Assembly: GCA_000827205.1 (NCBI GenBank)
Contig: KN832556.1
Location: forward strand, 2,226,969 to 2,290,968
Length of the DNA: 64,000 nt
Source of the DNA: Plicaturopsis crispa FD-325 SS-3
Taxonomy: Eukaryota; Basidiomycota; Agaricomycetes; Amylocorticiales; Amylocorticiaceae
Direction: 5' to 3'
Shown here one piece after another: positions 1 to 10,500 of the stretch. Both the position numbers and the translations under genes were made by a program. The notes beneath the pieces are model-generated. The model was not told where the DNA came from, ran no database searches, and saw nothing but the letters and a program-made list of their open reading frames with translations. Each line of letters opens with the position of its first letter. Position 1 is the stretch's first letter.

Positions 1-12
1 GATCATATCAGC

Positions 13-459
13 GGAGAGTGGTGTCAGGACCCCCGACAACCACCCAGAATGTGTGTTTTCAGTTCGGATGCGAAACGGCGCGCAGCGCCGCAGGTCTCTT
101 CAAATTCGGATGCCAAATGGTCAAATTTTGGTCCAAGGTTTGTGCAAATTTTCGGATGCAAGACGCGACGAGGTGAAGGTCTGTGCAAGTTCGGATGTCA
201 TATTTTGGTCGAGATCAGGCTGTGCCGCTGTGCCGGGTGATTTTTGTATTAAATACCCCTGATATAGACAAATTTACACCATATCAAGCACTATGTATGT
301 GTCATTTTTCGGATGCGAACTTGGCTTTGGCAGGGGTATAACCGATTTTCGGATGCGAACGGCGTCTGGGAGGGCAGGTCCCATTCGGGTGTTGACCCCC
401 TCAGAAAAAACATACATTCTGGGTGGTTGTCGGGGGTCCTGTGGTGTCCCACTCCGCCC
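13..459. mobile_element. Probable MITE-like element with terminal inverted repeats
   Basis: Bases 25-59 and 407-441 are inverted copies of each other over 35 bp with a single mismatch. The match continues outward more loosely (GCGGAG near 11-16 and its complement near 451-456), so the ends lie roughly at 13 and 459. Between the arms the motif TTCGGATGC or TTCGGATGT occurs six times, all on the plus strand, at 63, 105, 151, 190, 308 and 348. No transposase is encoded. Length, inverted ends and internal repeats fit a non-autonomous DNA transposon. The superfamily is not known because no target-site duplication is evident and the left flank is only about 12 bp long in this window. Confidence 0.65.
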
Positions 460-1545
460 AACCTTCCAATCACCGGATCGAAACAAACGTTTTTCTCTTG
501 CTGTAGCTCCCATTACTCGAACCTCTATCAAGGTAGACATGTGGCAAGGTGCGTTTTGTAATGCGACAAGGCAGCATAGAAAACCTGAAGGCAACCCTCG
601 TGTCGAAAAGCCCTTTTCTTCACGCAATCAATGCCATCTGCATCTCAAGCTTCTAGGTTGGCCCTTGAATTCGTGGACCCACGTCGCACACTTCCCTAGT
701 GCTGCTCAAACGCTCACATATCATTGATACGCCCGGCCACCGCGTTTTCAATGCTCGCGGGTGTGTCTTCGGGGATGCTCTGTGCTGATGGCACGCTTTC
801 AAAAGCTTCACGGTGCGCCTTGGCTTTCTGGTGCCTTGCTATATTCCACGGCTTGGTGCATACAAATTTACAGCTGCTCATGACACGGTGCTTGTGTGCG
901 GAGGAGTCGTACGGTAGAGCCTGCTCAACGGGCCGGCGCCGTGTCGATCCCCAGTGATTCGTCTGTACGGACTACGAAACTGGCAAGTGATTCTGTCATG
1001 GTCGACCCAATTTAATAAAAGCGGTCTCTAATTCTCATCGGCGGTAGCGCAGAACGGAAGCTGAAGGGTTTATTCAAAAAAATGAGGATGCACTGCGGTT
1101 TACATCCTGCCGGCATATTTGCGTTTAGCATCACCGGTATGCAGCGGTATGCTCGTGCCTACTGATGCGTGGTCCTCGGCCTCTGCTAGTTCACCACAAC
1201 CATTTTGAGGAGCTCTGAACGTATTAATGAGGGGTGCAAGTTGACCGTAGATACATGTAAAGCGAACGTACTTTCATCAGCTGTACAATATAATGAACTT
1301 GCCAATCACTTTCGTAAGTATTATCGGAGAGATTGAACGTTGGGAGCATCCTGATGATCAGATTATTTTGAAGTTGGAAGGTGAGAGGAAACGAAACTAA
1401 GAAATGGATTGTTAACATGAGATGATACAAGGTTGCGTCGGCGTGAGTATGTAGTTGTGAGTGTCATATGTATCATTGTAAGTAAGCGAAGAGATTGTCC
1501 AAAACGTATGAAAAAGAATTTACACTGAAGCGCCCTCCTAAAACC
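460..1545. other. Stretch without a supported gene
   Basis: I see no convincing gene here. A short plus-strand patch at 717-740 reads HIIDTPGH, like the G3 motif of a translational GTPase, but the frame closes soon after and no G1 or G4 motif is present. The right part should hold the 3' untranslated region of the minus-strand gene that ends at 1546. Confidence 0.5.
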
Positions 1546-3194
1546 TTATCGTTGCGCGCTCAGTCTTCGCAGCCTCAGGAGATCCGCGGTCGAGAGGAAC
1601 TGGAACGACGGGCTCTCAGGCCTGATGGGCGACGGCTCGGGGGCAATCGATTCCGCGTCAGACTCGCTACGAGGATAGTCACGCCGGAAATCGAAATCGC
1701 CTTCGCCATTGTCATCTGAACGGTCTCTGAATGCGTGGAGCACCTGCGAAACGTCGTGATGCAGAGGCGGCCTGAGGGAAGCAGTGTCATCGGACGATGA
1801 GCTGTCGCGATGTCTCGGCGGCGGTCGTTTGAACAGGGCCTGGATATGAGCAGGAAGGTCGTGTATGGTTGGATAGTGTGCCGGGATGTTGTAGACCACC
1901 GGTTCTACCTCCTCATCCCGGTCCAGCAGTCGTCCGTCCATGACACATTCCGACAACGTGAAGATGGAGGACGCCCTCGAAATTCTTGTCTTGGTGACAA
2001 CATCGTCATTGCGGTACGGATTGAACGCGGGAGCTGTATCCTCAAGCTGGCGTACGCTTTTCGCAGCTAGCATTAGCTCGAGTTCATCCCAAAGCCCGTC
2101 GTTATCACTGCTCGGCGGTGAGGGTCCAGTGTACAAGTCGGGCGGAGCCATGTGCGGTGAAACGTGCATCAGTAGCTCGCCGTCGGGAGAAGCACGAGGA
2201 TTCGTCTCAGACAGATATGTCCCTAGCTCCGAGGTTCCAGTCGGAGGCCATGTAGCTGGACGGTTGTAGGAGTCCTTCCCTCCCACTGTTTGTGCTCGGG
2301 AGGATCGACCACTGGCGAGTCGCGTAGGTGGAGCCTTTGACATTCTATAAGGCTTCGTATCGCTATCGGCGGGAGACGGATCAGGTCGCGGACGCATGTC
2401 CTCCGGAGAATGAGTGTTGGTTCGTTCGCGGCGAACAGGACGTGTAGGAGTTGTGTTTGATTGATTATAGTAAGTCGCGCCCTGTACACTCAATACTGCA
2501 GGCCGACTCGGAATAGGGGTTGCAAAGGGAATTGCGGATTGGCGGATGGGGTTGAAATTGGGCGGCAGATAATCAGGACTCTCCTGCCTGGCTTCGGTGT
2601 ATTGGTACATGGATTTGGGCCGTCCATCGGAGGGTCGGGGTGTACGTGCAGGAGAAGGGGGTTCATTCGACTGGATATAGACTGAGCGCGGTCTGCTGGG
2701 GCTTCGGGTGGGTCGAACGGGAATACGAGAGTCAACACGCTCTGAATTTGCGTGAGGGGACCACGTAGGATCGTCCAACATGATCGGCTGCCGCGGGGTA
2801 CCCCTGACAGGGTCGCGCATGGGAATGCGAGAGCTTGGTGTCGGTGATTGGTTCTCGCGGTGGAATGCCGATCGCGTGCGCACAGCGGGCGGTGTAGAGG
2901 GCGGTGACTTTCCTGGACTCGAATGCATCAAGGACCTAGCGAATGATCCGAAAAAGCTGTGATGTTTCTCAGGGGACATCGAGGATTCTCCAGACGATGT
3001 ACTGCTCTGATAAATAGGTAATGGGATCCGATTGTTAGCACATATGCATTGGATGTAATTAGGTGATTACTCACGGAGTCCTTGACCCTCTTTTTGGGTT
3101 TTGTGAGAACATTGCGTGAGCGTGACGAGGCAGGTGACGATAAGGTGTCCAGTGCCCCCTGTTGTTCACGACTCTGACGCGGCCTAGTAGACAT
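1546..3194 (-). CDS. Unidentified Ser/Pro-rich, probably disordered protein
   Basis: I do not recognise this protein. Two exons, 3194-3075 and 3006-1546, join in frame across an intron of 69 nt (gtgagt...cag) and encode about 526 residues. The start is an ATG at 3194. The sequence is rich in Ser, Pro and Arg nearly throughout, with repeated SP/TP dipeptides that could be proline-directed phosphorylation sites, and it shows no membrane segment or clear folded domain. Only the central part (motif ELELMLAAKSVRQLED) and the C-terminal end (about 15 residues, leucine and arginine rich) look able to form helices. The long open frame and the clean splice support a real gene. The function is unknown. 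Confidence 0.7.
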
Positions 3195-3211
3195 TGCAGG
3201 GTCGGCGGTTA

Positions 3212-3300
3212 TGGTGGTGGTGGTGGTATTGTTATTGTTATCGTGAACGTTAGCGTTATCCTGGATGGCGAAGTTAGTAGTGTTGTTGTTGTTGTTGTTG
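3212..3300. repeat. Two trinucleotide microsatellites (GGT)n and (TTG)n
   Basis: A short (GGT)n run lies near 3213-3227 and a (TTG)n run of about six units near 3281-3300. Both lie just upstream of the start codon of the minus-strand gene at 3194, probably in its 5' untranslated region or promoter, where they read as CAA and ACC repeats. Confidence 0.7.
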
Positions 3301-3852
3301 AGTATATTGAGAATTCTACTGCGTTAGCTGAAGGATATATACTGTGCGGATGTCTGAGATTGCCAAGATGCGGCGGTAACTTTCCGCTATTCATCCGCAT
3401 GAGCTGGTCGATATTGCAACATTTCCGAGGATAATAGAATCAAAGTCTGCTATGGCGGTCAGTGGCATCGTTCGCGACAGAGATGCGTAGGTTCGATGAA
3501 GCAATGGCAAGAGAAATCTTAGCGAAGTGGTTTGAAATATAAGGCGTTGTCGAAGATTCATAACCCGAAGACTGGACACGCGAAGTACAAACCGCGAGAG
3601 CTCCGCGGATATGATTCAGACTCCGACGAGGTCCTAGAGTAGATCTCAACTTCACAACGACGCTCAAGGCCGGCGGCACAGCGTGAATGCGTTGTGTAAT
3701 GTGCATACCTTTTCTTGCCCCGTATTCTTGAGCACTGGGGTCCTCATACGTGTTCACAGCTTGCACACGAATGTGTTAATACTGCACATGTACAGCTATG
3801 TAGTATGCGACAATAACCCTAGATGTATCGACATAAATCACGCAAACTAGAT
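3301..3852. other. Intergenic stretch between PP5 and the disordered-protein gene
   Basis: This holds the 3' flank of PP5 and the promoter side of the next minus-strand gene. An open frame of 108 codons at 3440-3766 (minus) has no recognisable domain and no splice partner, so I do not call it. Confidence 0.5.
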
Positions 3853-6320
3853 TCAGGATAGTAGGCTTGCCATCCCGTTCGACGCATACGCCATGGGCTT
3901 CAATGCGGGGTGAGGCTTCGCATCGAATTGGAAGTATTCCTGGGATCCCGCAGCATCGATACGGATCTGCGACGTGCCATGTGAGACAACGGTACGAAAG
4001 GAGAGGTTGATGCCGAGCACTCACATAGGCGCCCCTATTCCCGGCCTGATCAACATAATTCGGTGCAGAGAAAACAGTAGTGCAGAGCCCGTCATGCTCA
4101 ATCGCATATCCGTCTATATAGCAGCATCGCAGTGAGAACGGTTTTCGCCAAGTAGTTTGAGGTTAAGTGCTTACCTTGCCGTACTTCATGACTTCGAATG
4201 ATTCCCGTAACGCCATTCAAGTTACACCACCGACGAGTGACATCGGGGCCGAATGCGATACCAACGCCCTGTATCTACGATTGAGACACATGCACATTAG
4301 GGATATTGAACAGAGAAACATACCCGTTTACTCGGGCCTCTTCCATTCTCCTCTTGAGGATCGGTCCATAGAAGCTATAGTCACATATGTTGATCAGTCG
4401 TTGGCGTCGTAGAACTGCCCTTGCCAAAAGCCATACCTCGCCTATAGATAAACGTCAATATTAGAACAAAGAGTAAGCAATGGCAGGACTTACACATGAG
4501 ACCCTCCTGGCCAGGCTGACGCCCGATGCGGGGTATCTTGCGGATGTCATCTAGCGTTACCTCGTCCTTACTGAAGAGTCCACCGTGGACAACGAAGTAG
4601 CGTTTGAGGCCCTGGGGCGATAAGATGGCCTTGTCACCCGCCTTCCGTACGGGCGCTTGTGTCGCATTTATTAGTGTCGCAAGGGGCACTAGAAGCGACT
4701 GATCATTAGAAAAGTCGCCGGCCTGATGAAAGATGGGCGCGTACAAGCTGTGAAGACGTGTGCGAAGAGCTGCGGGAGCATGAGGACATGTAGCTGAGAA
4801 AGGGATAGTGCCATCACTTACTTTGTATGACTGCTCTCCGTGTTTATGCTTCGCCTCCCCTTCGAATCCATAGGTCCGGTTCATGTCTTTTGCTTCATGG
4901 TTCCCTCTATTGATATACATGCGCTTGGGGTACAGCCCTATGCCTCAATCAGTGCGGCACTGGAAATCAGCGGTAATAGGTACTCACATTTGTATGCAAA
5001 TGCGGTTAGGATGACTTCGATTGACCACGAGCCACGGTCGACGAGATCCCCGTTCATAAGCAGACAGTGTTTGTCGCTTGGCTCGCCTGTCATGGAATAC
5101 AAGTACAACATATCGTAGAATTGCCCTATTTCTGTCATCAGCATTTCTGTGTGGACATCACTGGGAGGAGCACGTACCGTGGACGTCGCCAATGACATCA
5201 CAGGTCATGCCCTCCTCGAGGTCGACTTCGACAAGACTCTCCTCCTTCTCAAAGTGCGCATGCGCACCGAGGATGATCTCCCAGACATACCGTTTTGGGA
5301 GTGCCTTTCCGGCTTTAAACCACTCGATCATGCCCGAGACAAATTCCGCGGTGATCCCGAATTTCTTGCCACCGTCGAGGCTGGTCAATTTCGGTCCTGC
5401 GTATGCGCTATCAACATCGCAGCCGCCTGCACACTTCAACGTTAGAACGACTGAAAAACCTGGTGTTCGACAGGATCGAACCTTCAGCGATGATCTCTAG
5501 ACACCGCTCTACAGCGCTTTTTTCGCCTTCCACCTCGATTGCCTATGGTGCGTTTAGTATGGGTTCCTCATGTAGCATGATGGGTGCTACCTTTTCAAAT
5601 TTTATCTGCTTGACCAATTTCCGTGTGGATGCCAGCTGAGTCTTTACAGTGTCGTTTCGTGGCTCGAGTTCGACGACTTTTTTGAAGTCGGCGATAGCGG
5701 CTTCGGGTTTCATTATCTGCAGGTAACATGTTGCGCGCCTGGACTGTGTGTCAGCATTGCAGACAGAAAATTGTCTCCGGCCACAACGTGCCTGAAATAT
5801 GCCTTGGAGTATGTTTTGTCGAGCTCGATTGCTTTCGCTGGTGGTGAAGAATGCGTCAGATACCGAGTATGGTATGCAACTTGCGGGGGAGTGGGGCTCA
5901 CTAGAGTCACTAAGCGCGTATCCGTATTCCTTTCGGTGCCAAATGTGAGGAATATCTCCAATGTAGCAGGTAACATCTCTCTACCTCAAGCTTCATGCGC
6001 GCAAAGGCACGATTACACCAGTATTTCGCGTCCGTCGGGTCGATATCTATGGCCTCTGTATATAATTGTGCGGCCTTCGGAAAATCGTGGCCTAGACGAT
6101 TGCAAAAATGCACGCGACCGTGAGCGAGCGCGTAGGGTCCTGAACATTAATGCGTACTTTTGAATGCAGCGTCTGCTTCCGATTTAAGTTTGGCTGCCTG
6201 CTGCCTTTCTTCGGGGGAAGGGTCCTTCAAAGAAAGCGTTTGAAGTTGGGGAGAGGGGACTGATGAGGGGGGTGTCGATGCGGCCGGGGACGATGGTCCC
6301 GAAGTCGAGAGGTCGCTCAT
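3853..6320 (-). CDS. PPT1: Serine/threonine protein phosphatase 5 (PP5/PPT1) with N-terminal TPRs
   Basis: A TPR-regulated PPP-family phosphatase; family members bind Hsp90 through the TPRs and dephosphorylate the Hsp90/Cdc37 system and other targets. About 16 exons can be joined in frame. They give a Ser/Pro-rich leader of about 35 residues, three TPRs (ending in RRATCYLQ), and the catalytic core with GDVHG, GDLVDRG, RGNHE, VVHGGLFS, LLWTDPQ, RSHEV and FSAPNYVDQAGN. The C-terminus KPMAYASNGMASLLS matches the fungal PP5 ending. Between LINAT and YFVVHGG there are about 20 extra residues compared with yeast Ppt1. Two oddities: a 5-nt micro-exon at 4437-4441 supplies the CE of MCELLW, and a GC-AG intron at 5739-5791 splits the third TPR. 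The gene is divergent from its neighbour at 6628, 307 bp away. Confidence 0.95.
4437..4441 (-). other. 5-nt micro-exon of PP5
   Basis: The minus strand reads ctatag|GCGAG|gtatgg. The exon upstream ends ATGT at 4494 before gtaagt, and the exon downstream starts CTTCTATGG at 4374 after ctatag. Only inclusion of the five bases keeps the frame and gives the conserved family sequence MCELLW. The flanking introns are 52 and 62 nt. Confidence 0.85.
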
Positions 6321-6627
6321 GTTGGCCGTTCGTAGTCGTTAAAAGGCTTTGTAGCAGTAAGATGCTCGGCGCGTCAATAGCTATGTTGTGGAGTAGATCT
6401 GTTTGGTAAAAGCCGATATGCAGGATATATAGGAAAAAATGTAGTCTTAGTCCTGTCTATGTCCAAGACGCAGCAAAGCGCCGGGCGCTAAGTAGAGGCG
6501 CCTTTCACACGGTCGCGCTTAGGGGCTATGCGACATAGATAATTGATTACAGTAGATATCATCGCCGTTGCACCCCGTTTCCTCGCACTCGCCTTCACCA
6601 GAAAGTCGAAGAAACCTATCCACAAGC
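6321..6627. promoter_or_regulatory. Shared promoter region between two divergent genes
   Basis: These 307 bp separate the PP5 start codon (minus) from that of the small protein at 6628 (plus), so both promoters and both 5' leaders must fit here. No specific binding site is claimed. Confidence 0.5.
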
Positions 6628-7255
6628 ATGGGTAAGTACTTTCAATGTGCTGGAGACATCTGCACGGAATAAACGTCCAATGTATCAGCTAGTTCCGAGG
6701 AGCTCAACTTCAACGCCCCGCATGCGCCGCATCCAAATGCGATCTCCGCGTTCAGCGTTCTCCTTCCGACGATCAAGTCTGAGATCGTAAAGAGCAGGCA
6801 CGACTGGGACAAGCACGAGCCCAAGATGTGGTCGCGAGCAAGCTCGCTATCTGACCATGAGCTCACCAACTTTGATCTCGAGAAGGACTTGGTCGAGGTG
6901 CGCAGCGCTCCGACGAGTTACGGCACTGTTATCCTAGGAAAGCTCCGCATTCCAGCGGTGAAAGACGAGGAGGGAGAGGGCTTTGTACACGTCAGGTATG
7001 TCAAAAGCGCTTTTTGGATGTAATCGAGGCTGAAGCGCGTGCAGGATTCACGATCCACCCAACAGAGTGAGTACAGTTAACCGTGTAGCAGCCGTGCAGC
7101 ATGGGGAGCTCATCCCGGTTGGAATATAGGGCGACCAAGATGTTATATTCCATTCGTTGTTCACCGATGAAGGGGAGAGGGACGCCGACGGTCACCCGCA
7201 CCTTTGGAGGGCCATTCAGCCCGACTCCAAGCCTCTCGAATTCTTCAACGAGTGA
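6628..7255 (+). CDS. Small unidentified protein, 152 residues
   Basis: I do not recognise the family. Four exons join in frame: 6628-6631, 6689-6995, 7045-7066 and 7130-7255. The first coding exon is only ATGG and the third is 22 nt. The protein begins MASSEELNFNAPHAP and ends PDSKPLEFFNE. It has no signal peptide or membrane segment. Features that look conserved are a run of basic and acidic residues around KSRHDWDKHEPKMWSR, the strand-like block SYGTVILGKLRI, and VHVRIHDPPNRGDQDVIF, which is assembled across three exons. That a sensible sequence continues over both small exons argues for a functional soluble protein. A function cannot be given. Confidence 0.75.
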
Positions 7256-7583
7256 ACAGCTGGAAGCTGCAGGAGAGCTGTTGTACGATACCGGACAGAA
7301 GGGCTGCCTGTATACAAGTTAAACTGAAGACTGAAATTATACCATGTCATTGCAAGAGTTGCTGCCGTCGGAGGACGTAAGGCACAATAAAATCCCACGA
7401 GGCCTGCATGACGAGGCTGGCTTTCGTGGCGGACACGTCTCCTTCTCTCCCCAACACATCCCATTTTTTCTTGTTTGCTTGTTAGTCGCTGCGGTGCTGT
7501 TATTTCAGTAAATCCGCTGCACAGGTCTTTCTCCGTCAAAGGCATATCGTTCCAAGGACACCCGTATCTCCCTTCGCCGAACA
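7256..7583. other. Short intergenic stretch upstream of the KH protein
   Basis: Between two plus-strand genes. It should carry the 3' flank of the small protein and the promoter and leader of the KH-domain gene. No gene is seen. Confidence 0.4.
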
Positions 7584-10500
7584 ATGGCTTCCTTCACGGC
7601 TGCCGACCTCCAGGTATGTGAAGTTCCACTTACTCCCCATTGGTGGGCATGTATTCATCATATCGCATTTGCGTCGCATAGAAAAAGCATGAGCTTGAAG
7701 GAGCGCCGGACCCATTCCCCTCGTTGAATGACACCCCAACTAAGGCGCGTCACAGCACGCCGCGCCAGCAGGAGCTCGACACCGAATCGCAGGACGCGTT
7801 CCCGTCACTCGCCCCTTCGGCACCCGCCTCAAACGCTCCTGCCAAGTCGGCATGGGGCTCGGGTCCTCGCATCAAACCTGCCGTCGCCAAAACGCCTGTG
7901 TTTTCCGACTCGTTCACGCTTTCGGACATTGACTTGTCCACGGCTGGTAAGGACGGCAAGCCGGCGACGCTCGGCGAGGTGATGAAACAGGTCATGGCCA
8001 AGTACAAAGTCAAAATCGAGGCGTCTACCAACCAGAAGAACCGTCAAACCACGTTCCATCTCAAGGCAGACTCGCAGAAGGAATTGGACAAATCCAAGCG
8101 AAGCCTCTTGGCCCTCCTCAGCCCGGTCGTAAGTTTCAACGCGTTTGCTACCCCGTCGCCCGCCCATGATATGCTGTTAGATAACCCTGGTCATCAATGC
8201 GCCTGCCTCTACTATTGCCTCCATCATCGGAGTGAAAGGTGAGAAGATATCATGAGTTGCAAGCCATCGAGACGACTAACGGTTCGTAGGTGCCACGCTC
8301 AAGCAGATCCGCGACCAAACCAGCGTCAAGGTCGACATTCCCCGCAAGGACTCGATTGTACCCGCAGCCAACGGTCACGCAAACGGACACGCGAATGGCA
8401 AAGCTCCGACCGCCGATGATGACGAGGAGGAGGAACCCACCGTTCCTGTTACTCTTACCGGTCCTCAGCCTCTTGCGTACGAAGCGCAAGCTTTGCTTAA
8501 CGAGATCATCTCCTCGAAGACTTCCAAGGCCACTCAGCGCGTCCGTGATATCCCAGTCCACGTCCTGCCCTTCATCACCGCACGCCGTGCCGTGTTCCAA
8601 GCAGCTGCTGAAGGTGGCGACATCACTCTGGCTCTCAATGCTGCCGCGCGTGAAATCACTGTCAGCGGAGACAGGGAGGCCGTAGTCAAGGTCGTTGACT
8701 CGATCAAGACTACCGTCGAAGGCTTCAAATCCAGTTTGACCTCGCTGAAGATCTCTTTGCCCAAGAGGCAGCACCGGTTATTGGTCGGCAAGGCAGTGGA
8801 CGAGATTATGGCGAAGAGCAAGTGTTCGGTCATCGTCTCCAAATCCGATGACCCGAGCGAAGAGGTCACCGTCTGGGGTCTCCCCACTGACCTCCCCGCC
8901 GGACTGTCTGCTGTGATGGAGAAGGCCAACTCGCAGTACATCCACGAGTTCCCTTTACCCGGACCTACCACCCTCTCCAGGCAGCTCATGACCTACATCG
9001 TTCGTATCGGCTACCCGAAGACTTTGAGCACTGCGCACCCTGGCGTGTCTGTCTTCACCCCCTCACTGGAATTGTTGGATAAGACTTCGGTGGTCAACAT
9101 CGACATCGTCGGCGAGAAGCCCGCCGTTGATGCTGTGGTCAGGCAGGTTTCGGAGCTTCTAGGCAAACTCATCGGTGCTGTCAGGGAAATCACGGTCGAC
9201 TGGCTCGTGCACCGTACCATCAGCGGGAAGCATGCTAAGAAGTAAGCGATGGACGCATTTATTCTCCAACGCAAGCCATTTTCTAACTTCTTGGACTAGG
9301 CTGAAGCAGTTCCACGAGGCGCACAACGTACAGGTTTTCTTCCCCCCGGAGAGTGCTGAAAAATCGGCCATTCTACTCGTTTACGATCCGTTCTCCCCAT
9401 CAGCGTCGCCTTCTCCGGCTGACAAGGAGCAGCACCTCGACGATGTTTCCAAGGAGTTGCTCAAGCTAGCGAAGGATGCAGCGGATGTGAAGAGCGAGAC
9501 GCTAACGGTGGAGAAGAAGTGGCACGAAGCTGTTGTCGGCAGCAACCGCACCACTCTCAATGCGTGAGTCTTTCCCGCGACAGGAGTAGATCCTCATCTT
9601 CAATCCGCTGTCATAGGGTCATCGGAGAAGACAAATCGCTCTCTATCAAAATTGGAGCTGAGGCCGGAGAATCGACCGAGGATATCATCACCATCCGTGG
9701 GCCTCGAACCGATGTCGACCGTGCCGCTAAAGAGATCCTTCAAATCGTCGAACACGCGAAGAAGGACGAGATTGACAACAGCTACGTCAGTTACTTATTC
9801 ACTATTCCATCCCCCCTTCTCTGACTCTGGTTGCACATCTAGTCTACCGAGTTTGACATCGAGCGGGACTTCGTTGGACGTATTGTTGGCTCCCAGGGCT
9901 CGGGAGTGAACAAGCTTCGTGATCAGCTTGGCGTACGGGTAGATGTCTCGGACGATGTGGACGATAAGGAGGTGGTGGTAGGCAAAAAGAAGAAATCCAC
10001 CGCGCACCAGAAGTCTAAAGTTAAGGTGAGTGCCCAATCGTTGAGTATTGCGTTCCGTGCTGACCTGTTCGTGACCATCGCTAGATCACCGGCCGCAAGG
10101 AGAACGTCGAGGAAGCCAAGAAGCGGATCCTGGCACACATTGAGAGACTGGCGGATGAAACGTCGGAGGTCCTCAAGATCCCTAGCCAATACCACTCGTC
10201 GCTCATCGGTCAGAGCGGCAAGTATGCTATCCGGCTGGAGGACAAGTACAGCGTCAAGATCACTTTCCCCAGGCAGTCCGCTGAGAATGGCGAGGGTAAG
10301 ACTAGGGAGCAACTTAAGTCGGATGAAGTCCTTGTGAAGGGCGGCAAGAAAGGTGTTGCTGCTGCCAAGTCGGAGCTGCTCGACGTGAGTGTGCGTTCGT
10401 GGCCATATGAGCCTTTGTTAACATGCTTCTGCAGGCTGTCGAATTCGAGAAGGAAAGCAACAACATCGCCAAATTCACTGTTCCCACCCGCTCGGTCGCT

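Noticed and set aside
3440-3766. Open frame of 108 codons on the minus strand
   Set aside because: No domain, no splice partner, and it lies in the 3' flank of PP5 and the promoter of the next gene.
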